Origin: Candidatus Fluviicola riflensis
Lineage (GTDB): Bacteria > Bacteroidota > Bacteroidia > Flavobacteriales_D > Crocinitomicaceae
Direction of reading: 5' to 3'
DNA: 64,000 nucleotides
Assembly: GCA_002243285.1 (NCBI GenBank)
Contig: CP022585.1
Coordinates: 4,452,641-4,516,640 of the forward strand
Position numbers and translations under genes: made by a program. Every line of letters starts with the position of its first letter. Position 1 is the stretch's first letter. This document shows, piece after piece, positions 1 to 7,719 of the stretch. A model generated the notes under the pieces. It was not told where the DNA came from and made no database searches. It saw only the letters and a program-made list of their open reading frames with translations.

Positions 1-785
1 TGTTGGTTCGGGAGTCATTAATGTAATTACAGCTGAGTTGATTCTCTCAAAATTTGAAACCCCAAATTGCTTTACTTCCCAACCTAAAAAGTCAGGTTCC
101 GAATAACCGTTTGGTGTAATTCCTAATTCAGCTTCAAGAGTATAACCACCGCAGTTAGGAGACTCACAAGGGAGAACTCTTCCACTACGATCAAGCCGCT
201 TTGATTTTATCCAACCCAGTTCATGTATGCGAAGTAATTCACCAAGTAATTTTGCTCTATTATTTGCCACTTCCGGCAATTCTATAACCTTAAATACGCC
301 GTGTTCTTGAATAGATACTATCTGATTAAACTCATTCGCTACTTCGGAGGTTGGGGAAGTAACATAGCCAAGCACAGTTCCATTTTTTGAGACTGAGAAA
401 AACAAAAGTCGGTCTGAAAGCCTTTGTGTCATTAATGCCGAAGGAGAAGCCTTACAGCCTGCAAGAAAACCTGAAAATCTTACTTCGGGGTACTTTAGGT
501 ATAGAATAAGCTGCGATTGGGGGGCTGGATAAATACTTCCTTCTTCTCCAATCCAAGCAAAGTTAATAGATGCTTTAAAACGTTCTTTTTTCCAGTCTCC
601 TGCCTCTACTGTTTGGATAGATAATATCGGAAGGATGTTTAATATTTCAAAACTACTACCAAAATAAACCTGATTCTTTGAGTTATTGTTTGGTGAAAGT
701 TTTCGACGTTATTTAAAGAGTCAAGCCATCCGCCATAAGTCCTCACTACGATGTACTTTGCTAAGGACTTTTCGTTTCTATCCAT
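1..785 (-). pseudogene. MvaI/BcnI-family restriction endonuclease, frameshifted and cut by the window edge
   Basis: Reading leftward from the ATG at 783-785, the protein begins with an N-terminal segment containing LAKYIVVRTYGGWLDSL. At a T4 run (700-703 on the plus strand) the frame breaks; adding one base there restores EKLSPNNNSKNQVYF and about 230 further codons that stay open to position 1. The restored protein contains GGYTLEAELGITPNG followed by EPDFLGWEVKQF, the T-L-E..L...PDF..E-x-K arrangement of MvaI/BcnI-type PD-(D/E)XK restriction endonucleases; the D and the E-x-K should be the catalytic residues. The start lies 9 bases beyond the stop of the HNH gene, so the two form one operon. 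The C-terminus is outside the window and no methyltransferase is visible. The frameshift could be a real inactivation or an assembly error. Family call is by motif recognition only. Confidence 0.72.
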
Positions 786-794
786 AACGCATTT

Positions 795-1568
795 TCAATA
801 CTTAAAACACATTTCATTGTGATACTTTAAAAACTCTATATCAGGAAAAAACCTTGATGGTAAAATAATATCTTGATTGTCAAGTTTCAGAAAGTAATCT
901 TCAATAGATTTTGACTTTTTTTGCTTGAATAGAATTGGAGAGATTTTGATCTTAAAATCGGTTGTGATTGTTATCAAACCTGTTTCAAACGCTTTATCGT
1001 GGAGTGCATTAATTGCAATTCCATTTTGAGGGTTTAATCTATTTTTCTCATCGATACTCCAAGGTTTGATGTGTCCGGCGATTAAACATTCTGGCTGTTG
1101 TATTCCTGTTATACAGCAAGTATTATTGTAAGAAGCTAAAATAGATTTTCTAAAAAATGATTGATTTACTCTAATTTTTACAATTTGTTCTCTTGTCTCA
1201 CCTTTTTTTAGTAATTCAAATTCTGGAATATGATTTAGTTGTTCGATAGTTGTGTGTTCAAAATTTGCTCGTAATTTTTCACTTTCAAAAGGCAGTATAT
1301 CCCAATTGTTAAAAAACTCATTCCAAATTTCAGCATCTAATTTACTTGAGTTTGATGCACCCTTAATTCCTCTTGATTTTAAACTTGGGTCAAGACTAGC
1401 AAAATTCACAAGTTTGTAAGCAACAGAACTTGATGTTCTTCCAATAAGATTGGCAAGATGAATTACTTCTGGATTTAAGCGATGTAATCTACCAAAGGGT
1501 AATTTACAGTATAAATTTACTGCTAATATTAATTCTTCTCTTGTCCATAACTTTTGTCCTTCTTTCAT
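795..1568 (-). CDS. HNH endonuclease, restriction-associated type
   Basis: A 257-residue protein. Its C-terminal half carries an HNH_2-like nuclease core: CCITG, then AGHIKPWS, an NPQNGIAINALHDKAF segment and GLITI. In this family the AxHIxPW histidine, the NG asparagine and the LHDxxF histidine form the metal-binding and catalytic site. The first ~80 residues (LWTREELILAVNLYCKLPFG, then SSSVAYKLVNF) look like a DNA-binding helical domain often found ahead of this nuclease. The start overlaps the stop of the upstream zinc-ribbon gene by an ATGA, so translation is probably coupled. The region is visibly more AT-rich than the rest of the window. Likely role: DNA cleavage in a restriction or defence locus together with the adjacent MvaI/BcnI-like gene; substrate unknown. 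Confidence 0.82.
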   Translation of the reverse strand: MKEGQKLWTREELILAVNLYCKLPFGRLHRLNPEVIHLANLIGRTSSSVAYKLVNFASLDPSLKSRGIKGASNSSKLDAEIWNEFFNNWDILPFESEKLRANFEHTTIEQLNHIPEFELLKKGETREQIVKIRVNQSFFRKSILASYNNTCCITGIQQPECLIAGHIKPWSIDEKNRLNPQNGIAINALHDKAFETGLITITTDFKIKISPILFKQKKSKSIEDYFLKLDNQDIILPSRFFPDIEFLKYHNEMCFKY

Positions 1569-1735
1569 ATTTCATCTTCGCTGCAAAATTCTAAAATGAA
1601 CTGAAAATTGCAATCTTGAGAAAGACATTTATGCTGTTGAGAAGTATCAAATTCATTTACAATTTCTGTCCTATTACCACATTTCGGGCAACTTGTCGGC
1701 TGGTCTGAACTCAAAAATATCTCTAAATCTTTCAT
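1565..1735 (-). CDS. small zinc-ribbon protein ahead of the HNH nuclease
   Basis: A 56-residue reading frame starting MKDLEIFLSSDQ. It has four cysteines in a zinc-ribbon layout: CPKCG at residues 16-20, then C37 and C42 (KCLSQDC). It ends in a TGA that overlaps the ATG of the HNH gene (ATGA), a strong sign of co-translation. The frame stays open for about 27 codons upstream of this ATG but without another ATG, so this start is the best visible one. Small Zn-ribbon proteins often accompany nucleases as DNA-binding or scaffold partners; the role here is inference. Confidence 0.6.
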   Translation of the reverse strand: MKDLEIFLSSDQPTSCPKCGNRTEIVNEFDTSQQHKCLSQDCNFQFILEFCSEDEI

Positions 1736-1806
1736 TATACAACTTGTTTTATGTCGGAATATTTTTTGCTCATTTGGATTGTAAGGTCGGAAAAAATGAT
1801 GGTTAA

Positions 1807-1953
1807 CTTGTCAATAATCCGGCTAAATTGTCAACATGGGGTGTTAGTAATCCAGATATTGATCCAATTAAAGCTTCCATAGCACAGTTCAAAAGAGTCA
1901 CAAATGGATTCTTTTTGTTCAGATTAGCAAAAGATATGCCTGAGTTTTTTTAA
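1807..1953 (+). pseudogene. orphan C-terminal gene remnant
   Basis: An open stretch of about 48 codons without a start, ending in TAA at 1951-1953. It reads as protein (NPDIDPIKASIAQFKRVTNG, then FLFRLAKDMPEFF) rather than as random sequence, and is preceded by a stop at 1804-1806. It looks like the tail of a gene whose upstream part has been replaced, possibly when the restriction island arrived. I do not recognise the family. Confidence 0.35.
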
Positions 1954-2002
1954 GCTCCACAGAAAGATGTACTGATCCGAAAATTCCGACAGACTGAAAT
2001 CC

Positions 2003-2035
2003 ACAAAAAAAACCCTCCGTAAACACGAAGGGTTT
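2003..2035 (-). terminator. hairpin with T-run on the minus strand
   Basis: AAACCCT (2010-2016) pairs with AGGGTTT (2029-2035), and on the minus strand the stem is followed by a run of eight T. This is the form of an intrinsic terminator reading leftward, but no minus-strand gene lies immediately upstream, so it may be a relic. The rest of 1954-2279 shows no gene. Confidence 0.4.
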
Positions 2036-2279
2036 AGCTATTAATCGAAAAAACAAGAGCACCCCTACTCCTGTACTCAAACGAGTCTTTTTAATGGTCA
2101 AACAAAAACAAACATTGCGTTGTTTTAACTCAACAAAACAAAGGTGTTCATTGCATTCGTGTACCGAAAACCAATCTTTTGTACTTTTACGATACCCAAA
2201 CCCATTTCTGCGTCTCAGATGGAAGGGCTTTGCTTTGATTTCCAATATGTTATATTGATTTTTGAATTAGAAAATTACA

Positions 2280-3848
2280 ATGTCCACAGGTACTACAGAC
2301 AGTTTGGTTCGCTTGATTCATTCCCTTACGAAAGCTGAAAAGCGCAGTTTTAAGCTGTATGCCAATCGCAATTCTTCCGGCGATGAAGAGTTGAAGTACC
2401 TGCAATTGTTCGATTTTATTGATAAAACCGATCCGTATTCCGACGAACAGGCGCTACAGAAAATCAAGGGAATTAAAAAAAGTCAGCTTTCGAATATCAA
2501 AGCGCATTTATATAAACAGGTGCTGACGAGTTTGCGATTGCAGCACGCGCATCATCTGCCCAAGATCGAAATTCGCGAGTCGATTGACCACGCTTTGATT
2601 TTGTACCAAAAAGGATTTTACTTACAAGCATTACGCATTCTCGAGAAAGCGAAACAACACTCGCAACGTATTCAGGCCCCAATTCTGAACCTGGAAATCC
2701 TGGAGTTTGAGAAAATCATTGAATCACAATACATTACCCGGAGTATCGGTTCACGCGCCGAACAACTGACTTCTGAAAGTCGTTCGTTGCAGCACCATAT
2801 TGCTACATCCATCGATTTTTCGAATCTCTCGCTGCAATTGTATGCGCTGTATGTGAAAGTAGGATTTGTGCGAGACGAAAAGGACTACCGTTTTGTGAAG
2901 GAATTTTTCACTTCGCGCCTGCCCCATTACGACCTGGCAGAATTAGGATTCGAAGAAAAAATGCACCTCTACAACGCCAACGTTTGGTACCACTACATCA
3001 CGCAGGAATTCCTGATGTGTTTCAAGTACGCCAAACTGTGGGTCGATTTGTTTGAGGAATACCCGTTTGTGAAAGAACAGCACCGCGAAATGTATCTGAA
3101 AGGTTTGTACAACCTCCACAATGCGTTGTTTAATCTGCGAAGTTACGAACGGCTGACCGAGACGCTGAAACTCATTGAGAACCTTGATATGGGTGATCGC
3201 GACAACGAGAATGTATTGCTCTTACAGCGCTTGTACTGGCTCACAGGAAGGATCAACAAGTTCTATTTGGGTGGAACCTTTACCGAAGGCTTGTCGATTG
3301 TGGAAGAAGTGGAAGAATTTATCCGCGACAACAGTGATTTGCTCGACAATCACCGGACGATGGTCTTGTATTATAAAGTAGCATGTTTATACTTTGGCAG
3401 CGGTGATAATAAATCGGCGATTCGTTATTTGAACAAGGTGATTCAAATGAAAGACGTGTCGTTGCGGGAAGACATTCAGTGCTTTGCCCGCATCCTGAAC
3501 CTCATCGCTCACTTTGAATTGGGCACCGCCGATCTGCTGGACTACCAGATTAAATCGGTTTACCGTTTCCTGAGCAACATGGGCGATTTGCACGGTGTGC
3601 AGCGTGAAATCTTAAAGTTCTTGCGCCAGTTGCCGTTTTCGGATGAAAAATCGTTGCTGCGCGCGTTCCGTGTGTTACATGCCAAACTGGTGAAACTGAG
3701 TCAGCTTCCGTATGAAAAGCGCCCGTTTTTGTACCTCGATATCATCTCGTGGCTGGAATGTAAAATTGCCGGAAGAACAGTACAGTCGGTGATCCGCGAG
3801 AAATTTGAGCTGGAACAGGAAACAGGGAAAAGGGTTTATTTTCCGTGA
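2280..3848 (+). CDS. conserved helical-repeat (TPR-like) protein
   Basis: A 522-residue, predominantly alpha-helical protein with no signal peptide and no membrane segment, so probably cytoplasmic. The start MSTGTTDSLVRLIHSLTKAEKR is followed by a short charged segment and then irregular TPR-like helix pairs (for example YQKGFYLQALRILEKA and SAIRYLNKVIQ). Proteins of this length and N-terminus are common conserved hypotheticals in Flavobacteriales; no enzymatic motif is visible. The last 22 codons occur a second time, degenerate, at 4961-5026. The function is unknown. Confidence 0.8.
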   Translation: MSTGTTDSLVRLIHSLTKAEKRSFKLYANRNSSGDEELKYLQLFDFIDKTDPYSDEQALQKIKGIKKSQLSNIKAHLYKQVLTSLRLQHAHHLPKIEIRESIDHALILYQKGFYLQALRILEKAKQHSQRIQAPILNLEILEFEKIIESQYITRSIGSRAEQLTSESRSLQHHIATSIDFSNLSLQLYALYVKVGFVRDEKDYRFVKEFFTSRLPHYDLAELGFEEKMHLYNANVWYHYITQEFLMCFKYAKLWVDLFEEYPFVKEQHREMYLKGLYNLHNALFNLRSYERLTETLKLIENLDMGDRDNENVLLLQRLYWLTGRINKFYLGGTFTEGLSIVEEVEEFIRDNSDLLDNHRTMVLYYKVACLYFGSGDNKSAIRYLNKVIQMKDVSLREDIQCFARILNLIAHFELGTADLLDYQIKSVYRFLSNMGDLHGVQREILKFLRQLPFSDEKSLLRAFRVLHAKLVKLSQLPYEKRPFLYLDIISWLECKIAGRTVQSVIREKFELEQETGKRVYFP

Positions 3849-3944
3849 GGATTTTCGGGTTCAAATTGAGATTGGAAAAACAGATTTCAAACCTCAGTGC
3901 AGTGAACCATTCTTTTCAACTAGCTGTATCACAACACTGAGGTT

Positions 3945-3960
3945 AATTAACGTGAGTTCG
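3945..3960. repeat. solo end of the MITE-like repeat
   Basis: The 16 bases AATTAACGTGAGTTCG match the outer end of the repeat copy at 32838-33044 (inverted there at its right side) and resemble the terminal repeat of the full copy at 60489-60756. The match stops after TTCG. It sits just 3' of the helical-repeat gene. Confidence 0.4.
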
Positions 3961-3979
3961 TTATTTAGTAAAAGTCCGG

Positions 3980-4588
3980 TTATCTGTTACCAAATTTGTC
4001 GACTTTACAGTCTGTGCTATGATCTGTAGAGTGAATATGACCCTTTTTCTTCTCGAATTTAAAGTCTATTCTAGGGTGTTGATCCCGTGGGTCAAAGTGC
4101 ACCCAATTCTCCATTAAGACATCTCCGTCTTTGCTATTGAACAGGTGATCAATGAGTTTATCCGTTGCCTTTTGAAGCACCAGTGTTGTTACTTCGTCAT
4201 CTGCTACATCGAAAACGTCAATTGCCGCATCACAAACGCCTTTCACAACATCCTCACCAAGTTTTTCCCAAAACCCTTCCGTCTTTGTGAGATACTCTAC
4301 ATAGTTGTTGTTTTTTCTTTGCAGTGCAACAGCCCAAACATCGTGCATATGCTTATTTATCATCACTACATTGTTTGCCCACCACTGATTACCGTTTTGT
4401 TTGAATTGGTATGACTCTTTTTTAGTCCATTTATACAAACTAAAAGGCTCCTTGCTGCTCGTATCCGGATTCGCATACACTCCTTTACTTACGATGCTTG
4501 TGTGCAGTATCACAAGGCTAATGATTGGATTACTGTTGGCTTCAGTATCTTCAAAATAAATACTTGCCATTCTTCTATCTCCACTCAT
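3980..4588 (-). CDS. hypothetical protein of unknown family
   Basis: A 202-residue soluble protein. MASIYFEDTEANSN near the N-terminus may be the true start (internal ATG at residue 7). It has aromatic-rich central sequence (SYQFKQNGNQWWANN), a helix with VVKGVCDAAIDVFDVADDE, and a charged, histidine-rich tail (KGHIHSTDHSTDCK). No family is recognised. It lies 19 bases downstream of another small minus-strand frame and both sit between the helical-repeat gene's 3' end and a decayed copy of that end, so the pair may be an inserted module. Composition is somewhat more AT-rich than the neighbours. Confidence 0.6.
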   Translation of the reverse strand: MSGDRRMASIYFEDTEANSNPIISLVILHTSIVSKGVYANPDTSSKEPFSLYKWTKKESYQFKQNGNQWWANNVVMINKHMHDVWAVALQRKNNNYVEYLTKTEGFWEKLGEDVVKGVCDAAIDVFDVADDEVTTLVLQKATDKLIDHLFNSKDGDVLMENWVHFDPRDQHPRIDFKFEKKKGHIHSTDHSTDCKVDKFGNR

Positions 4589-4607
4589 GATTATTAATAT
4601 TAAATCC

Positions 4608-4796
4608 CTACTCGTAAAGCTTTTCGGTTTCCGCTCCTGTTGTAAAACCCCTACAGAAAGGTTCGTTTTTTCTGAGTGGGTTCTGCTCCACTGTTTTGTT
4701 CTGGTCTGTCAACAACAATTGTTGATCACCCATAAATTCGCTTTGTAACATACCTGTGGAATTTTCCTTTCCATGTGCGATTTGGAGGATCATCAT
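4608..4796 (-). CDS. small hypothetical protein
   Basis: A 62-residue frame (MMILQIAHGKENSTGMLQ, ending GAETEKLYE) directly upstream of and co-directional with the 202-residue unknown gene, with a 19-base gap. There are no recognisable motifs. Arrangement and protein-like composition suggest a real gene or the truncated end of a larger one. The evidence is weak. Confidence 0.35.
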   Translation of the reverse strand: MMILQIAHGKENSTGMLQSEFMGDQQLLLTDQNKTVEQNPLRKNEPFCRGFTTGAETEKLYE

Positions 4797-4960
4797 CTGT
4801 TCTTAACATCATTTTTCTTTATCAGCTGAATTCAGAAAATAGTGTTGAATTAATCGTTGTGATTCTATTTTTCAAAGGTCAGGATACACCACAGGAAAAT
4901 TGTACTCGAAAATGGGTAAATGAATAACTACCCGGAAACAGGTATGCCTTTTTCGGGCCG

Positions 4961-5026
4961 CAATCGGTGATTTGGGAGAAGTTTGAATTGGAACAGGCAA
5001 TGGGGAAGCGGGTGTGTTTTCCGTGA
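4961..5026 (+). pseudogene. decayed second copy of the 3' end of the helical-repeat gene
   Basis: Twenty-two codons, QSVIWEKFELEQAMGKRVCFP then stop, align without gaps to the final codons (3783-3848) of the gene at 2280-3848, and the similarity continues a few bases past the stop (TGAGGATTTT). No start or upstream homologous frame remains. It is either the relic of a tandem paralogue or a duplicated flank left by insertion of the two unknown genes between the copies. Confidence 0.65.
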
Positions 5027-5122
5027 GGATTTTTTGAGGTGGGAATTTCCATAATCAGTCTGAACCTGACACAGTATTGCGGGATTTACTGAATTTTCGA
5101 GTGAAATTAGGTTGGAAACAGA

Positions 5123-5181
5123 CACGTAATATTGCAAATTTACGTGGGACTAACCGGCACGTAAATTTGCAATATTACGTG
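5123..5181. repeat. perfect 24-bp palindromic hairpin, GTAATATTGCAAAT family
   Basis: The arm 5123-5146 is the exact reverse complement of 5158-5181, with an 11-base spacer. The arm contains GTAATATTGCAAATTTACG. The same core occurs in hairpins at 46823-46883 and 61354-61417. It lies 3' of the glycosyltransferase gene that ends at 5208. Confidence 0.85.
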
Positions 5182-5207
5182 GAAGTAAATTTCTTGATTT
5201 CAGGCAA

Positions 5208-6191
5208 TTACATCCTTTTCAGCAAATCCGCCTGAATCGCCTTTTCATCCTGCATTTCCATACAGTTAAAATGCTTCTTCGGACATTCCTTGTACCCGAT
5301 TTTGGAGCAAGGCCTGCAGGAAAGGTTGTTCACTTCATGGATAGAATACAGCGATAGGTCCTGCGGTGCATACGGATACATCCCGAACGCCGGAACGGTA
5401 TTTCCCCAAACGCTCACAATCGGAATGCTGAACGCCGAGGCGATGTGCATCAATCCGGTATCTCCGGTAAGAATCGCTTTGGCCTGGCTCACCACAAATG
5501 CCGATTGGCGAAGCGTTATTTTTCCGCAGAAATCAACCACTTGTTGCGAAGAAAGCTGCTGTTTGAGTAAATCGGACCGTTCAAGATCTGTTGGTCCGCC
5601 CAGCAAAACTATTGGCAATTCAATTCCGGAAAGTATATCTGCCATCAGATGAATGGGCATTTGTTTCGTGGCAAATTGCGCTCCCATGGCAACAGCAACA
5701 AACCGTTTGGGTTGAAGATTATGTTCGGCTAAATTGACTTCGTCGGCCGGGGCTAAAAACAGCTCACAGGGCAAGCCGTCGTTTTTCACACCGATTGCTT
5801 TCACTGCTTCAAAATAACGGTCGACTACATGCACGTCCGGCATGCGGTTGATCTTAAAATTGGTGAGTAAAAACTTCTCGATGTTGCGTTTCGGAAAGGC
5901 GTATGATTTCACCCCGAGTGCGCGTTTCAAACGCAGGGTGCGCACGTTTCGATGCAGGTCAATGATCACATCATAGTTTTCAGCCTGCAATTCGGCTATC
6001 TTTTCGCTCACAGAAGACTCAATCGCAATGATCTTATCAATGTGCGGATTGCCTTCCAAAACCGGAAGAAATGCTTTTTTGGTAATGTAATGAATTTCGG
6101 TTTCGGGAAGTTGCTGCGCGATACAACGCACCACCGGTGTGGTCAACACCACATCACCAATAGAACTGAACCGTACCACCAACATCTTCAT
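5208..6191 (-). CDS. glycosyltransferase family 9 (heptosyltransferase-like)
   Basis: A 327-residue GT-B enzyme of the ADP-heptose:LPS heptosyltransferase type. It opens with the canonical MKMLVVRFSSIGDVVLTTP, has a DVIIDLHRN segment, and a C-terminal donor-site region with LLGGPTDLE, CGKITLRQ and LTGDTGLMHIASAF. Near the end it has a cysteine-rich stretch (LSCRPCSKIGYKECP) seen in many Bacteroidota members. The length is normal for the family. Expected role: sugar transfer in LPS core or other surface glycan assembly at the inner membrane. On the minus strand TACTTTTG at 6196-6203 matches the -7 box, which would give a nearly leaderless transcript. The exact sugar cannot be told. Confidence 0.87.
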   Translation of the reverse strand: MKMLVVRFSSIGDVVLTTPVVRCIAQQLPETEIHYITKKAFLPVLEGNPHIDKIIAIESSVSEKIAELQAENYDVIIDLHRNVRTLRLKRALGVKSYAFPKRNIEKFLLTNFKINRMPDVHVVDRYFEAVKAIGVKNDGLPCELFLAPADEVNLAEHNLQPKRFVAVAMGAQFATKQMPIHLMADILSGIELPIVLLGGPTDLERSDLLKQQLSSQQVVDFCGKITLRQSAFVVSQAKAILTGDTGLMHIASAFSIPIVSVWGNTVPAFGMYPYAPQDLSLYSIHEVNNLSCRPCSKIGYKECPKKHFNCMEMQDEKAIQADLLKRM

Positions 6192-6281
6192 GCAACAAAA
6201 GTAGCCGAAAGTTTGAATGAAGGTTGTATCCGGAGCTTACCTTCAACAAAAGACAAGCTCCGAAATAAATTTCGTGTGGAC

Positions 6282-6941
6282 TTAACGAATGGATTTTTTC
6301 TTTTTCTCTACATCACCGATTTTGGTGGTTTGCGTTGAAATTTCTTCCGTTTTCTTCGAAACACCGCTTTCGTTATCCTTGATTTTCTGCTCGGCTTCCT
6401 CAATGCGCTTTTTGTAATCTTCAATGTCTTTTTTCGAGCTTTCAATCGATTTTTCCATATCAGATTTTTCCTTTTCCATTTCCTTCAGGACTTTCTGTTC
6501 TGCTTCCAGCTCATTTTCTACTCCTGCAGTGGCTGTTTTTGTCGCAAATTTTTTCGCGCGCTCCTGAATGGCTTTGTATTGAGAACCATGCTGACGGCTA
6601 TCCATGTATGCACCGCCCAAATCAACGGCAAATGCTACTTTAATCACATCACCATTTTCAATAATTTTAGCGTATCCATCAAACGGTTTGCTACCCATCG
6701 ATTTCATAGTCGCCTGAACGGCAGTGTGTTCTCCTTTAGAGCTATTGTGTTTTCCACCCCAATCTTTCATTTCCGATTTCAATTCTTTTTCCACCACATC
6801 TTTGTTGGCAAACGGAATAGTTACAACAATCGCATTATGACTTCCGTTGGAAAAACTCACGGATTCTTCGGAAGTTTTGACTTCCTGGGCAAAAGAGAAT
6901 AAAGCTGTAAATAAGGTAGCAGCAAGCAGAATTTGTTTCAT
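6282..6941 (-). CDS. secreted protein with C-terminal coiled coil
   Basis: A 219-residue protein with a signal peptide (MKQILLAATLFTALFSFAQ). A small alpha/beta domain of about 130 residues follows (NAIVVTIPFANKDVVEKEL, then DVIKVAFAVDLGG), and then a long, highly charged heptad-like region from about residue 140 (EAEQKVLKEMEKEKSDME and on). It is probably periplasmic. Similar proteins are conserved hypotheticals in Flavobacteriales; no catalytic motif is visible. Confidence 0.7.
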   Translation of the reverse strand: MKQILLAATLFTALFSFAQEVKTSEESVSFSNGSHNAIVVTIPFANKDVVEKELKSEMKDWGGKHNSSKGEHTAVQATMKSMGSKPFDGYAKIIENGDVIKVAFAVDLGGAYMDSRQHGSQYKAIQERAKKFATKTATAGVENELEAEQKVLKEMEKEKSDMEKSIESSKKDIEDYKKRIEEAEQKIKDNESGVSKKTEEISTQTTKIGDVEKKKKSIR

Positions 6942-7027
6942 GTTCTAGTTTTTTGGAATCACAATTTACAAATTATCTGCCAGAATTGAGAGTTAGAGGA
7001 TTTTTTCGGGTGGAATTGACCTTTCAT

Positions 7028-7063
7028 AATACTTATCATCCACCATTGCGGATGATAAGTATT
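7028..7063. repeat. 13-bp-stem hairpin downstream of the GxxExxY cassette
   Basis: AATACTTATCATC (7028-7040) pairs perfectly with GATGATAAGTATT (7051-7063) around a 10-base loop. No long T-run follows on either strand, so it is not a typical intrinsic terminator. It lies directly outside the left inverted repeat of the GxxExxY cassette. Confidence 0.55.
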
Positions 7064-7069
7064 TAAAAA

Positions 7070-7611
7070 TTCCCACGAATACACGAATTTTAGCTCGCCT
7101 AATGGACTCGCTTAATTATGATTCATCGAACAAGTCTTTTGTAAACCAAGTTGGAAGACCTGAAATTAACAACTAACCCTAAATGTAAGTCAGACACACA
7201 TAAATAGTTGATTGTTTGTTCGATATGCTCCTTTGACAAGGCGGAAATGGCTTTAACTTCCAGTATGATTTTATCATCGACTAAAAAATCAGCATAGAAC
7301 CTATGTGGTAATATGATGTCTTTATAGTGTACTTGAAATTCCCATTCTCTATCAAAAGAAATATCTCGTCTTCTACATTCATATTCCAATGCGTCTTTGT
7401 ATACAATTTCAGAAAATCCGGAGCCTAATTCACGATGTACTTCCTTACACAACCCAATGATTTCATAGGCTTCTTCCTGGTAAATTAATGTTTTCATTCT
7501 ATTTAAGTTAGCTAAAAACATCATTTATTCAAACACCTGAACACAATTTATTCATTGCATTAAACAACAGCGAGTCCGCTAGGCGAGCTAAAATTTGTGC
7601 ATTCGTGGGAA
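7070..7611. mobile_element. GxxExxY cassette with 44-bp inverted terminal repeats
   Basis: The left arm 7070-7113 (starting TTCCCACGAATACACG) and the right arm 7568-7611 are near-perfect inverted repeats: about 39 of 44 bases pair. The only gene between them is the GxxExxY gene. No transposase is present. Related sequence, without a gene, is seen at 10580-10674 and 24182-24304. The structure suggests a non-autonomous or nuclease-linked mobile unit. Confidence 0.6.
7123..7497 (-). CDS. GxxExxY protein (PD-(D/E)XK-like nuclease superfamily)
   Basis: A short protein of about 124 residues from the ATG at 7497 (another in-frame ATG lies at 7524). It has the naming motif GFSEIVY (G-x-x-E-x-x-Y), preceded by EVHRELGSG, and a nuclease-like core YADFLVDDKIILEVKA, with D...E-V-K as the PD-(D/E)XK signature. 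The end is typical of the family (LGLVVNFRSSNL). Biochemical function in the family is not established; a DNA nuclease role is predicted. It sits alone between 44-bp inverted repeats, which suggests mobility. A second family member in this window is at 41125-41559. Confidence 0.85.
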   Translation of the reverse strand: MKTLIYQEEAYEIIGLCKEVHRELGSGFSEIVYKDALEYECRRRDISFDREWEFQVHYKDIILPHRFYADFLVDDKIILEVKAISALSKEHIEQTINYLCVSDLHLGLVVNFRSSNLVYKRLVR

Positions 7612-7719
7612 GAAAAAGTATGGCTTTTGATGAGACAAGCGTTAGCGCAGTAGTATATCGGCTAGCCGATATTGTATCATCAATACTTCCCAAACTAAAA
7701 TTAACCCTAATTTTAGGCC

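Noticed and set aside
1919-2245. 108-codon minus-strand open frame
   Set aside because: It runs through a terminator-like hairpin, is cysteine/phenylalanine-rich and not protein-like, and overlaps a plus-strand gene remnant.
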